64,000 nucleotides of DNA. Source: Kitasatospora sp. NBC_01287 (GTDB lineage Bacteria > Actinomycetota > Actinomycetes > Streptomycetales > Streptomycetaceae). Position numbers and translations under genes: made by a program. How positions within the stretch are numbered: the first letter of the stretch is position 1; the number at the start of each line of letters is the position of its first letter. The notes beneath the pieces are model-generated. The model worked only from the letters and a program-made list of their open reading frames with translations. It ran no database searches and was not told the origin of the DNA. Positions 54,712 to 62,965 of the stretch are shown piece after piece. The stretch is from positions 1,736,001 to 1,800,000 of the forward strand of contig NZ_JAPEPB010000001.1 of the NCBI RefSeq assembly GCF_026340565.1. Reading direction: 5' to 3'.

Positions 54712-54942
54712 ATGAGCGAGAACAACCAGCTCGCCGCCGCCGCGAGCAGCCGCGACCCCGCCATCGGCCTGCGGGCCGTCCGAGCCCTGCGCGACCTCGC
54801 CGACCGGCTGGAGGACCTCCAGGTCGGCAACGCCAGGGCCAACGGGTGGTCCTGGCAGGAGATCGCCGCCTGCCTCGGCGTCAGCCGCCAGGCGGTGCAC
54901 AAGAAGCATTCCCGACGCCCCCACTTCCTGGACGGAGAGTAG
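54712..54942 (+). CDS. Small HTH regulator (autoregulatory, leaderless)
   Basis: 76 residues. The sequence LRAVRALRDLADRLEDLQVGNARANGWSWQEIAACLGVSRQAVHKKHSRR is a complete HTH with a recognition helix SRQAVHKKH. Such proteins commonly precede a ClpN-domain gene in streptomycetes, as here. Translation probably starts directly on the transcript's first base. GGAGAG within its last codons serves as ribosome site for the next gene. Confidence 0.82.
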   Translation: MSENNQLAAAASSRDPAIGLRAVRALRDLADRLEDLQVGNARANGWSWQEIAACLGVSRQAVHKKHSRRPHFLDGE

Positions 54943-54944
54943 CC

Positions 54945-55529
54945 ACGTTCGAACGCTTCGCAGCGGCCGCGCGGCTGGCGATCACCGAGGCGCAGCGCGA
55001 GGCCGTCGAGCTGCGCCACGACCGCCTCGCCCCCGAGCACCTGCTGCTCGGCCTGCTGCACCACCCGCAGGACCCGTCCGTCGCGGTCCTGGTCGAGCAG
55101 GGGCTGGACCTGCCCACCGCGCGGGCCGCCGTGGTCCGGCTGCTCGGCGGCGGCTCGGCCGGCGTCGACGGCGAGGCGCTGGGCCACATCGGCATCGATC
55201 TGACCGCGGTGCGTGAGGCGATCGAGGCCGGCTTCGGCCCGGGCGCGCTCGACGGTCCGGCCGAGCGCCGCCCGCGCGGCCAGGAAACCGCCAACCGCGT
55301 GCGACTCGACCACCGCACCAAGAAGGTGCTGGAACTCGGCCTGCGGGCGGCGGCGGCCCGCAGGGCGCGCACCATCGAACCGGGCCACCTGCTGGTCGGA
55401 CTGCTCCAGGAGGCGCAGCTGCCGCCGACCCGCGAGGCGCGCGAGGGCCTGGTGACCCAGATGCTGACCGACCACGGCCTGCTGCCCGTCGCCGTCTACG
55501 CCAAGGTGCTCGCCACTCTGGACGCTTGA
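54945..55529 (+). CDS. Clp N-terminal repeat protein, apparent ACG start
   Basis: 194 residues: two Clp-N repeats (ERFAAAARLAITEAQREAVELRHDRLAPEHLLLGLLHHPQ and the second from HRTKKVLELGLRAAAARRARTIEPGHLLVGLL) with no ATPase domain. It may be a stand-alone substrate adaptor. Family members start MFERF; here the codon at that place is ACG (54945-54947), ideally spaced after GGAGAG. The only canonical in-frame start, at 54846, would overlap most of the HTH gene. ACG initiation or a mutated ATG is therefore likely. Confidence 0.75.
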   Translation, partial: TFERFAAAARLAITEAQREAVELRHDRLAPEHLLLGLLHHPQDPSVAVLVEQGLDLPTARAAVVRLLGGGSAGVDGEALGHIGIDLTAVREAIEAGFGPGALDGPAERRPRGQETANRVRLDHRTKKVLELGLRAAAARRARTIEPGHLLVGLLQEAQLPPTREAREGLVTQMLTDHGLLPVAVYAKVLATLDA

Positions 55530-55538
55530 CCCCTCCCG

Positions 55539-56588
55539 CTACGGCCGTACCTGGCCGGCGCGCGCCGGAGCCGGGATCTCGCGGCGGATCACCGGCGCCA
55601 CCTCCGAGGCGAAGAGCGCCAACTGCTCGTGCTGCACCTCCTCGGTCAGCGCGTCCACACCGATCCCGACCACCTCGTTGCCGAAGGCCTCGTGGTAGCG
55701 GTGGATCTTCTCGATCACCTGCTGCGGGCTGCCGACCAGCGCCGAGCCGCGCTCCAGGGCGTCCTCCAGCGAGGCGAACGGCGAGTTGTTGTGCTTGCCC
55801 GCGGCCGAGTTGAACAGCGCGTCCCAGTAGGGGCGGAAGCCGGCCACCGCGTCCTGCGAGCGCTTGGCCAGGAAGAGTCCGCCGAACCCGGTGCCCACCA
55901 CCGCCTGCTCGGGATCGCGGCCGTAGTGCGCCCAGCGCTCGCGGTAGTGGTCCACCAGGGCCCGGTACTTCTCCAGCGGGTGGAAGCTGTTGGCGGAGAA
56001 GAGCGGGTCGCCGTAACGGGCGGCCAGATCGGTGGACCGCGTGCTGGTGGCACTGCCGTGCCAGACCGGGATCGGCTGCTGGTGCGGGCGCGGGTAGGTG
56101 GTCACGTTCTCCAGCGGCGGACGGGTACCGCCCTGCCAGCTCACCCCCTCCTCGCGCCAGAGCCGGTGCAGCAGACCGTAGTTCTCCGCGAGGTGCTCCC
56201 ACTGCCGCTCCTCGCTCAGCCCGAAGAGCCCGAAATGGCGCGGGTCGTTCCCCTTGCCGATGATCAACTCAAGTCGACCGCCCGAGAGTTGGTCGACCAT
56301 CGCGTAGTCCTCGGCGACCCGGACCGGGTCCAGCACGCTCAGCACCGTCACCGTGGTGAAGAGCCGGATGGCGCTGGTCCGGGTCGCGATGGCGGCCAGC
56401 AGCACCGGCGGCGCCGGAGACAGGAAGGGTTCACCGTGTCGTTCCCCTACTCCGTAGCCCTCGTAGCCCAACTCCTCAGCGGTGACGGCCTGGTCGATGA
56501 CGTTTCGGTACTTCTCGGACGCGCTGTACTGGCGCTGGGTGACCGGGTCGGGCCCGTTGGAGAGCAGGGACGAGACGATGAACCGCAT
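55539..56588 (-). CDS. LLM-class flavin-dependent monooxygenase
   Basis: 349-residue TIM-barrel protein of the bacterial luciferase-like family. Features are EELGYEGYGVGERHGEPFLSPAPPVLLAAIATRTSAIRLFTTVTVLSVLDPVRVAEDYAMVDQLSGGRLELIIGKGNDPRHF and PIPVWHGSATS. It uses FMNH2 or F420. It ends 9 bp from the Clp-N gene, convergent. It is divergent from the aldo/keto reductase at 56999 across a 410-bp gap. The substrate is unknown; its proximity to the organosulfur operon makes an organosulfur role possible. Confidence 0.83.
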   Translation of the reverse strand: MRFIVSSLLSNGPDPVTQRQYSASEKYRNVIDQAVTAEELGYEGYGVGERHGEPFLSPAPPVLLAAIATRTSAIRLFTTVTVLSVLDPVRVAEDYAMVDQLSGGRLELIIGKGNDPRHFGLFGLSEERQWEHLAENYGLLHRLWREEGVSWQGGTRPPLENVTTYPRPHQQPIPVWHGSATSTRSTDLAARYGDPLFSANSFHPLEKYRALVDHYRERWAHYGRDPEQAVVGTGFGGLFLAKRSQDAVAGFRPYWDALFNSAAGKHNNSPFASLEDALERGSALVGSPQQVIEKIHRYHEAFGNEVVGIGVDALTEEVQHEQLALFASEVAPVIRREIPAPARAGQVRP

Positions 56589-56998
56589 GGCGGTGACTCC
56601 TCGCTGGGATCGCCGGAAGAGGCGGGGGCGGTGGCGGTGGCGGTAGCGGGACACCCGCACTGCGCGGCGCGCCCGACCGGGCTGGACGAACGGGGGGAAG
56701 CGGGAGGATCCGAGGGACGCGAGCGGCCCCGGGAGAGCGAAGGACCCGATGGGCGGGAGGATCCGAAGGAGACGCGACCAGCGCTGCTCAGGGCAGCAGG
56801 GGGCGACAGCGGCGACAACACGCACGCGCCCGGCTCCCGCGTACGGGAGCAGCCGGAAGGAGGTCGACCGCCGAACGCACCGGACCCACCCCTCCCGCCA
56901 AGTCGGACAAACTTCAACTGATCCTAAGCCGCCCCAGCCGGCCGGGCAAGGGCCGTGGCGCCACCCGAGCACCCGCCGCGACCTGGCAGGATGCGGGT
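56589..56998. other. Intergenic region between the monooxygenase and aldo/keto reductase
   Basis: 410 bp. It contains a repeated GGGAGGATCCGA element (56700-56715 and 56755-56770) and GC-rich sequence. I looked for a SAM riboswitch and for a Cys-rich leader peptide, given the sulfur context, and found neither convincingly. Confidence 0.4.
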
Positions 56999-57988
56999 AT
57001 GAGCTACCTCGCGGCCGACTCCCGCTACGCCTCGATGACCTACCGCCGCGCCGGACGCAGCGGCGTGCAGCTGCCCGCCGTCTCGCTCGGGCTGTGGCAC
57101 AACTTCGGCGACACCCAGCCCCTGGAGGTGCAGCGCGCGGTGCTGCGCCGCGCCTTCGACCGGGGCGTCACGCACTTCGACCTGGCCAACAACTACGGCC
57201 CGCCGTACGGCTCGGCGGAGAAGAACTTCGGCACCCTCTTCGCCCAGGACTTCCGCCCCTACCGCGACGAGCTGTTCATCGCATCCAAGGCCGGCTACGA
57301 CATGTGGCCGGGCCCCTACGGCGACGGCGGCAGCCGCAAGTACCTGCTGGCCAGCCTGGACCAGTCGCTGGGCCGGATGGGCCTGGACCACGTGGACGTC
57401 TTCTACTCGCACCGCTACGACCCCGAGACGCCCCTGGAGGAGACCATGGGCGCGCTCGCCTCGGCCGTCCAGCAGGGCAAGGCGCTCTACGCGGCGATCT
57501 CCAACTACCCCGCGGACCAGCACCGGGAGGCGGTGGCGATCCTGCGCGAGCTGGGCACGCCGGTGCTGCTCAACCAGGCCCGCTACTCGATCCTGGACCG
57601 GGGCGTGGAGGAGGGGGTGCTGGAGGCGGTGGGCGAGACCAGGACCAGCCTCATCGCCTACTCCCCCCTTGCCCAGGGCCTGCTGACCGACCGTTACCTC
57701 GGTGGCGAGGTGCCGGCCGGCTCCCGGATGTCGGTCGGGCACTTCCTCAAGGAGGAGGCGCTGACCGGGGAGAAGCTGGAGCGGCTGCGGGCCCTGGACA
57801 AGCTGGCGGGACGGCGCGGGCAGAGCCTGGCCCAGCTGGCGCTCGCCTGGGTGCTGCGTGACCCCCGGGTGGTCTCGGTGATCATCGGCGCCAGCAGCGT
57901 GGCCCAACTCGACCAGAACCTCGACGCCTTGGCGGCCGGGCCGCTGAGCGCCGAGGAACTGGCCGAGATCGACGAGCTGAGCCGCTGA
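56999..57988 (+). CDS. Aldo/keto reductase, YghZ/Gpr type
   Basis: 329-residue NADPH-dependent TIM barrel. LPAVSLGLWHNFGDTQPLEVQRAVLRRAFDRGVTHFDLANNYGPPYGSAEKNFG includes Asp and Tyr of the tetrad; Lys in ASKAGYDMWPGPYG and His in FYSHRYDPETP complete it. C-terminal IGASSVAQLDQN binds the cofactor. The GPPYGSAE pattern is that of L-glyceraldehyde 3-phosphate reductase (YghZ). GGCAGGA lies before the ATG. Short CTGCCGACTACC repeats follow its stop codon (58018-58060). Confidence 0.88.
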   Translation: MSYLAADSRYASMTYRRAGRSGVQLPAVSLGLWHNFGDTQPLEVQRAVLRRAFDRGVTHFDLANNYGPPYGSAEKNFGTLFAQDFRPYRDELFIASKAGYDMWPGPYGDGGSRKYLLASLDQSLGRMGLDHVDVFYSHRYDPETPLEETMGALASAVQQGKALYAAISNYPADQHREAVAILRELGTPVLLNQARYSILDRGVEEGVLEAVGETRTSLIAYSPLAQGLLTDRYLGGEVPAGSRMSVGHFLKEEALTGEKLERLRALDKLAGRRGQSLAQLALAWVLRDPRVVSVIIGASSVAQLDQNLDALAAGPLSAEELAEIDELSR

Positions 57989-58110
57989 CCCAGGGCTCCG
58001 CCTGAGCCGCTGCCCCCGGCTGCCGACTACCAGCTGCCGACTACCGGCTGCCGACTGAGCCCTGCCCCGGTTGCCGGCCGAGTCGCTGCCCTGGGCTGCC
58101 GTGGGAGGGC

Positions 58111-59175
58111 TCAGCGAAGGGCCGGCAGCACCGTCTCCGCCACCCGGTAGGCCTCCTCCAGGAGCGGGTTGGCGGAGAGGATGAAGGTGTCCACCCCCAG
58201 GTCCTCGAACTCCTTGAGGCGTTCGACGACCTGCGCGGTGCTGCCGACCACCGCCGTGCCGGGCCCGGGACGGAACAGGCTCATGCCCGGCCACAGGTTC
58301 GGGTGGGTCTCCAACTCCCGGGCCCGGGCCGGCACCTGGCCGCCGTGCTGGCGGAACTGTCGCTGCCAGCCGACGCCGTCCTCACCCGAGCGCCCGTCGA
58401 GCTGCCGCGCGTAGGTGGCCTGGCTGGTGACGTCGAGCAGCCGGTCGGCGGCCGCCCAGGCCTGCTCCTCGGTGTCCCGCACGATCAGGTGCAGGCGCAG
58501 GCCGATCCGCAGGGTGCGGCCGTGCGCGGCCGCCCGCTCGCGGACCCGGGCCAGCTTCTCCTTGAGCAGGTGCGGCGGTTCGCCCCAGGTGAGGTAGACG
58601 TCGACGTGCTCGGCGGCCATCTCGATCCCGGCGGCCGAGGAGCCGCCGAACCAGAGCGGGATGTGGCCCGCCCGCTTCGGGGTCAGCTCCCGCAGGCTCG
58701 CGCCGGCGTTCTTGAGCCGGTAGAACTCGCCCTCGTGATCGAACACCTCACCGGCCGTCAGGCGCTTGACCAGGCTCCAGTACTCGGCGCTCAGCCGGTA
58801 GCGGTCGTCGTGCTCCACATCCAGGCCGTACTCGCGCAGTTGGCCGGTGGAGCCGTTGACCACGTTGAAGCGCAACCGGGGGCCGTGCAGGTGCTCGAAG
58901 CTGAGCGCCATCTTGGCCAGCAGGGTCGGCGAGACCAGACCGGGGTGCACGGCCAGCAGTGGCTGGAAGCCGGGGCCGGTGGCGGCGGCGACCGCGCTGC
59001 CCAGCGTCCATACGTCGTAGAGGTCGGTGGCGAGGAGCGCGCCGCTGTAGCCCAGGCGCTCGATGGTGGCGGCCAGTTGCTGGAGGTAGCCCAGGTCGAC
59101 CGGCCGGCGGCCGGCCGGCTCCCAGGGGTAGTGGCCCTCGCGCGGGATCAGGTACCAGAGGACTTCGGTGGCCAT
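58111..59175 (-). CDS. ssuD: FMNH2-dependent alkanesulfonate monooxygenase (SsuD-like)
   Basis: 354-residue luciferase-fold enzyme that oxygenates organosulfonates to aldehyde plus sulfite. VLWYLIPREGHYPWEPAGRRPVDLGYLQQLAATIERLGYSGALLATDL, HPGLVSPTLLAKMALSFEHLHGPRLRFNVVNGS and EFYRLKNAGASLRELTPKRAGHIPLWFGGSSAAGIEMAAEHVDVYLTWGEPP match SsuD, including the flexible loop region. The last gene of the organosulfur operon, four bases after the substrate-binding gene. The reductase partner SsuE is not in the window. Confidence 0.88.
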   Translation of the reverse strand: MATEVLWYLIPREGHYPWEPAGRRPVDLGYLQQLAATIERLGYSGALLATDLYDVWTLGSAVAAATGPGFQPLLAVHPGLVSPTLLAKMALSFEHLHGPRLRFNVVNGSTGQLREYGLDVEHDDRYRLSAEYWSLVKRLTAGEVFDHEGEFYRLKNAGASLRELTPKRAGHIPLWFGGSSAAGIEMAAEHVDVYLTWGEPPHLLKEKLARVRERAAAHGRTLRIGLRLHLIVRDTEEQAWAAADRLLDVTSQATYARQLDGRSGEDGVGWQRQFRQHGGQVPARARELETHPNLWPGMSLFRPGPGTAVVGSTAQVVERLKEFEDLGVDTFILSANPLLEEAYRVAETVLPALR

Positions 59176-59179
59176 CGGT

Positions 59180-60076
59180 TCAGTTCCCTTCCAGGGCGGC
59201 GGCGACCGGTGCCGCGAGCTCGGGCAGCTGGGCGTCGGCCACCCGCACCGGCTTCTCGATGAAGCCGACCTCGGCGAAGATGTCGGCGGCCTCCTGCTGC
59301 TCCGCGATGAACGCGTCGGTCACCGGCTCCAGTTGCCACGGCAGCCGGGCCAGCGCCTCGCGGTGGTCGGCGAGCGTGCCGCCCTGGTCGGCCGCCGCGA
59401 GCGCCGCGGCCTCGTCCAGGTGCTCGGCCACCCAGCGGTCGGCCCGCCGCAGCGCGGTCGCGACGGCGGCCACCACCTCGGGCCGCTCGACGGCGAAGGT
59501 CCGGCGGGCGAAGAAGACGGAGCGGTCACTGATCACCTCGCCGGTGCCGATCAGCACCCGGACCTCCCCGCCGCGCAGCGCCTCGACGAGCTCGGCGCCC
59601 TGGGCGATCCAGCCGCCGATCGCCCCCTCGCGCAGCCGCTCGGCCTCGGTTCCCTCGGGGCGCAGCGGCGTCACCGAGTCGCGGTAGGACAGGCCCGCCC
59701 CGTGCAGGGCCTTGGCGAGCAGATGGGTCTGCCAGGAGCCGATCCCGAGCACCACGGCGGTGCCCTGGAGGTCGGCGACCGTGCGAACCGGGCCGTCGGC
59801 GCGCACCAGCAGGGCGCCGTGGTCGGGGCGCGGCGCCGAGACGGCCGCGTAGACCAGGTCGTGGCCGGCCGCCTGGGCGGTGATCGGCGGGGTCGAGCCG
59901 GTGCCGCCCAGGTCGATGGTGCCGTCGGCGAGCAGCGCTCCGGTGCGGGTGCCGTCGGTGTAGTGGTGGAACCGCCCCTCCTCTCCGGCCTTGGCCAACT
60001 CCTCGTCCAGGTAGTCGAGTCGAGAGAGGTAGGAGAGCGAGGGGTTGCTCCGGTGGACGCCCAGGGTGATGGTCAT
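59180..60076 (-). CDS. SsuA-like substrate-binding protein without signal peptide
   Basis: 298 residues of periplasmic-binding-protein type II fold (VHRSNPSLSYLSRLDYLDEELAKAGEEGRFHHYTDGTRTGALLADGTIDLGGTGSTPPITAQAAGHDLVYAAVSAPRPDHGALLV). It starts MTITLGVHRS directly in the first beta strand, with neither signal peptide nor lipobox. The start is well fixed, since the ATG abuts the ATPase gene stop. It may be a cytoplasmic binding or scavenging protein, or an enzyme-like relative; a second, lipidated SsuA-like protein is encoded at 61797. Confidence 0.75.
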   Translation of the reverse strand: MTITLGVHRSNPSLSYLSRLDYLDEELAKAGEEGRFHHYTDGTRTGALLADGTIDLGGTGSTPPITAQAAGHDLVYAAVSAPRPDHGALLVRADGPVRTVADLQGTAVVLGIGSWQTHLLAKALHGAGLSYRDSVTPLRPEGTEAERLREGAIGGWIAQGAELVEALRGGEVRVLIGTGEVISDRSVFFARRTFAVERPEVVAAVATALRRADRWVAEHLDEAAALAAADQGGTLADHREALARLPWQLEPVTDAFIAEQQEAADIFAEVGFIEKPVRVADAQLPELAAPVAAALEGN

Positions 60077-60955
60077 TCAGTGTGCTCCGGTGGGGAGTGC
60101 GGGGTGGGGAGAGGTGGGGTCGGGACGGGGATCGGGCTCGGGTGCGGCCGGGCGTACACCGAGGTCGGCGAGCAACTGGCGTCGCAGTCGGGCGAATTCG
60201 GGGTCTGCCGGGTCGCGGGGGTGGGCCACCTTGACCCGCTCGTCGCGGACCAGCCGCCCTTCGCGCAGCACCGCCACCCGGTCGGCGAGCCGGACCGCCT
60301 CGTCCACGTCGTGGGTGACCAGCAGCACGGCGGGCCGGTGCTTGCGGCACAGCTCGCCCACCAGGTCCTGCATGCGCAGCCGGGTGAGCGCGTCCAGCGC
60401 GGCGAACGGCTCGTCGAGCAGCAGCAGTTCGGGCCGCCGGACCAGCGCCCGGGCCAGCGCCGCGCGCTGCGCCTCACCGCCCGACAGGGTGGCCGGCCAG
60501 GCCTCGGCGTGGTCCGCCAGGCCGACCTCGGCCAGGGCCTGACGACCGATCAGCTCACGCTCGGCGCCGCGTGGCAGCCCGAGGGTGACGTTGGCCAGCA
60601 CGCGCTTGGCGGGCACCAGGCGCGGCTCCTGGAAGACCACGGTACGTGCCTCGGGCACCAGCACGGTGCCCGAATCCGGCCGGTCGAGCGCGCCGAGGAT
60701 CCGCAGCAGGGTGGTCTTGCCGGTGCCGCTGGCCCCCAGCAGCGCGAGGAACTCCCCACGCGCCAGGTCCAGATCGATCCCGTCCAGCACCGCCCGGCCA
60801 CCGAAGGAGCGGCGCAGGCCGCGCAGCTGAACGGCCGGCACCGCAGGCACGTCAGGCGTGTCAGCCGCGACAAGCACGTCAGGCGCAACAAGCACGTCAG
60901 GCACCTCAGGCTCAGCAGACACAGCAGACACAGCAGGCTCAGCACGGGTCCTCAT
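60077..60955 (-). CDS. ssuB: ABC transporter ATP-binding protein (sulfonate type)
   Basis: 292 residues. Walker A GASGTGKT (74-81), Q-loop VVFQEPRLVP, signature LSGGEAQRAALARAL, Walker B LLLLDEPFAALD and H-loop THDVDEA. The first 40 residues are a Val/Pro/Asp repeat (VPDVLVAPDVLVAADTPDV). The aliphatic sulfonate/nitrate/taurine subfamily is indicated by the Q-loop and by the operon. It overlaps the permease gene by 4 bp and directly abuts the next gene. Confidence 0.9.
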   Translation of the reverse strand: MRTRAEPAVSAVSAEPEVPDVLVAPDVLVAADTPDVPAVPAVQLRGLRRSFGGRAVLDGIDLDLARGEFLALLGASGTGKTTLLRILGALDRPDSGTVLVPEARTVVFQEPRLVPAKRVLANVTLGLPRGAERELIGRQALAEVGLADHAEAWPATLSGGEAQRAALARALVRRPELLLLDEPFAALDALTRLRMQDLVGELCRKHRPAVLLVTHDVDEAVRLADRVAVLREGRLVRDERVKVAHPRDPADPEFARLRRQLLADLGVRPAAPEPDPRPDPTSPHPALPTGAH

Positions 60956-61800
60956 CGGGCCGCCCCCGTCCCCGCCGTGCGCCAGGGCATCAGCACCCGT
61001 TCCAGCAGCCGCACCAGCAGGTCCGCCAGCAGGCCCAGCAGGCCGTAGATCAGGATGCAGACGGCCAGGATGTCGGTGCGCGCGTAGTTCTGCGCCTGGG
61101 TCATCAGATAGCCGATCCCGGCCGTGGAGTTGATCTCCTCGGCGGCGATCAGCGCGATCACGCTGAGCGTCATCGACAGCCGCAGCCCGGCCAGCAGCGC
61201 GGGCAGCGCGGTGGGCAGCACCACCTCGCGGATCAGGGCGAAGCGCCCCAGGCCGAAGGTGCGGGCCGCCTCGACCAGCTTGCGGTCCACGCCCCGCACG
61301 CCCTGCGCGGTGTTGACGTACATCGGGAACGTGGTGGCGACCGCGATGAGCACCACCTTGGCGGTCTCGTTGATCCCGAACCAGACCATGAAGAGCGGGA
61401 CCAGCGCCAGGAAGGGCACCGTGCGCAGCACCTGCATCGGTGAGTCCAGCAACTCCTCGCCCAGCCGGAAGAGTCCGGTGACCACGCCGAGCAGCAGCCC
61501 GGCCGCCACCCCGAGGAGCAGACCGAGCCCGGAGCGGGTGAGCGAGACGGTGAGCGCGTCACCGAGTTGCCCGTTGCCCCACAGCTCCCCGACCGCCCGC
61601 ACCACGCCGACCGGCGAGGCGAGCACGTCCGGGGTGAGCACGCCGGTGGCGGAGGCGGCACTCCAGGCGCCCAGCAGGGCCAGCGGGCCCAGCGCGCGCA
61701 GCGAGAGCGACAGCGCCCTGGCCCGGGGCCGGGCGAGGTGCACCCGGGGGGTGACCAGCCCTGCTGCCCGGGCAGCAGGGGCGTCCAGGGCCGCGGTCAT
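60952..61800 (-). CDS. ssuC: ABC transporter permease (sulfonate type)
   Basis: 282 residues, six helices with the BPD_transp_1 EAA loop EAARTFGLGRFALIREVVLPTALPALLAGLR. The AAEEINSTAGIGYLMTQAQNYARTDILAVCILIYGLLG end is characteristic of SsuC/TauC permeases. It overlaps both neighbours by 4 bp, giving tight translational coupling in the operon. Confidence 0.91.
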   Translation of the reverse strand: MTAALDAPAARAAGLVTPRVHLARPRARALSLSLRALGPLALLGAWSAASATGVLTPDVLASPVGVVRAVGELWGNGQLGDALTVSLTRSGLGLLLGVAAGLLLGVVTGLFRLGEELLDSPMQVLRTVPFLALVPLFMVWFGINETAKVVLIAVATTFPMYVNTAQGVRGVDRKLVEAARTFGLGRFALIREVVLPTALPALLAGLRLSMTLSVIALIAAEEINSTAGIGYLMTQAQNYARTDILAVCILIYGLLGLLADLLVRLLERVLMPWRTAGTGAAR

Positions 61801-62807
61801 CGGCTACCGCCGGGCAGCTTGGTGATGTCCAGCAGATCGGGGCGGACGTCCACCTGGCTCTTGGTGATCTTCTGGGCGGCGTAGAAGGCGGCCACCTTGT
61901 CGAACCGCGCGGCCACCGTGTCGTCGATCGGCGAGAGCACGCCGTTCTGGCGGCCGAAATCGACGCTGATCTGCTTGCTCCTACCGTTCACCGCCAGCGG
62001 TCCGGCATCGGTGAAGACGTTCAGGAAGGCGGCCGGGTCCGCCTTGGCTCGCACGTCGCCGTCGTGCAGGTACTGGTAGAGCGCCTTGGTGATGTCGGGG
62101 TGCTGGTCGGCGAAGACGGTGCGCACCGCCCAGACGCTGTAGTTGTCCGACCCCAGCGCGGGGCCGGTGGCCAGGAAGTGCGCGCCGGAGTCGGCCAGCG
62201 CGGCCACCGCGTAGCTGCTCCAGGTCGCCCAGGCGTCCACCTGGCCGGAGCTGAAGACCGGGGCGGACTGGTCGGGGCGCAGGTAGACCCGCTGCACCTG
62301 GTCGGCGGCGATGCCGTTCTTGGCCAGCGCCTGGAGCAGCAGGTACTCGCCGGTGCCGCCCTGGTTGACCGCGACCTTCTTGCCGACCAGGTCCTGGATC
62401 GAGGTGATCGGCGAGCCGTCCTTGACCAGGATGCCCTCGCCGACCGGGTCGGGGTCGGTGGCTGCGAAGAGCTTGAAGCTGGGCTTGGTGGCCAGCGCCG
62501 TCACCGCGGAGGTGATCGAGCCGAGGGCGAAGTCGAGTTGGCCGGCGTTGAGCTCCTGGGCGGCGGGCGCGAACGGGCCGGCGCTACCGGTCCAGGCGAC
62601 CTTGGCGTGCACCGCGGCCAGCGCCCGGTCCAGCGAGCCGTCCTTCTTGCCGAGGGCGAGCACCCCGGAGTTGCCGGGATCGGGGATCCGCACGGTCACC
62701 TCGGCGGTGGCGCCGCCCGGGGCGGTGGCCTTGGAGGAGCCGCAAGCGGCGAGGGAGAGGGTGAGCAGCGCGGCGGCTGCGGCGAGCAGGGGGCGGGAGA
62801 GGTTCAC
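61797..62807 (-). CDS. ssuA: Lipoprotein substrate-binding protein for aliphatic sulfonates
   Basis: 336 residues. Lipoprotein signal MNLSRPLLAAAAALLTLSLAAC with Cys22 as the lipidated residue. Type II binding fold: IPDPGNSGVLALGKKDGSLDRAL, VTALATKPSFKLFAATDPDPVGEGILVKDGSPITSIQDLVGKKVAVNQGGTGEYLLLQALAKNG. The YLRPDQSAPVFSSGQVDAWATWSSY segment is typical of SsuA/NMT1-like sulfonate-binding proteins. It is the external receptor of the ssuBC transporter. Overlaps ssuC by 4 bp. Confidence 0.88.
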   Translation of the reverse strand: MNLSRPLLAAAAALLTLSLAACGSSKATAPGGATAEVTVRIPDPGNSGVLALGKKDGSLDRALAAVHAKVAWTGSAGPFAPAAQELNAGQLDFALGSITSAVTALATKPSFKLFAATDPDPVGEGILVKDGSPITSIQDLVGKKVAVNQGGTGEYLLLQALAKNGIAADQVQRVYLRPDQSAPVFSSGQVDAWATWSSYAVAALADSGAHFLATGPALGSDNYSVWAVRTVFADQHPDITKALYQYLHDGDVRAKADPAAFLNVFTDAGPLAVNGRSKQISVDFGRQNGVLSPIDDTVAARFDKVAAFYAAQKITKSQVDVRPDLLDITKLPGGSR

Positions 62808-62965
62808 GTGGGGCTCCGGGTCAGGGTTCGGCGCGGGGCGGGCGCGGGCGGTCAGCGACGGGCGCCGGTGGTCAGCGACGGGCGCGGGCGGTCAGCGGCG
62901 GGCGGCCGTCGGCGGCGGCCCGGCGGTCAACGGCGGCCGGTGGTCGGGGTCAGCAGCACCGGGGG
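62808..62965 (-). repeat. Degenerate GGTCAGCGaCGGGCG repeats before ssuA
   Basis: 158 bp between the desulfinase-like and SsuA genes. From about 62849 to 62975 a unit like GGTCAGCGACGGGCG occurs several times with variation. No stable terminator stands out, so transcription probably continues into ssuA. Confidence 0.5.

Noticed and set aside
56589-56920. SAM riboswitch or Cys-rich leader peptide upstream of the monooxygenase
   Set aside because: No S-box core was found, and the short open frames do not carry the Cys-rich pattern of known sulfur leader peptides.
59180-60076. Second DszB-like enzyme
   Set aside because: It lacks a CPVP-type cysteine and the His-Arg pair; only the general fold is shared.
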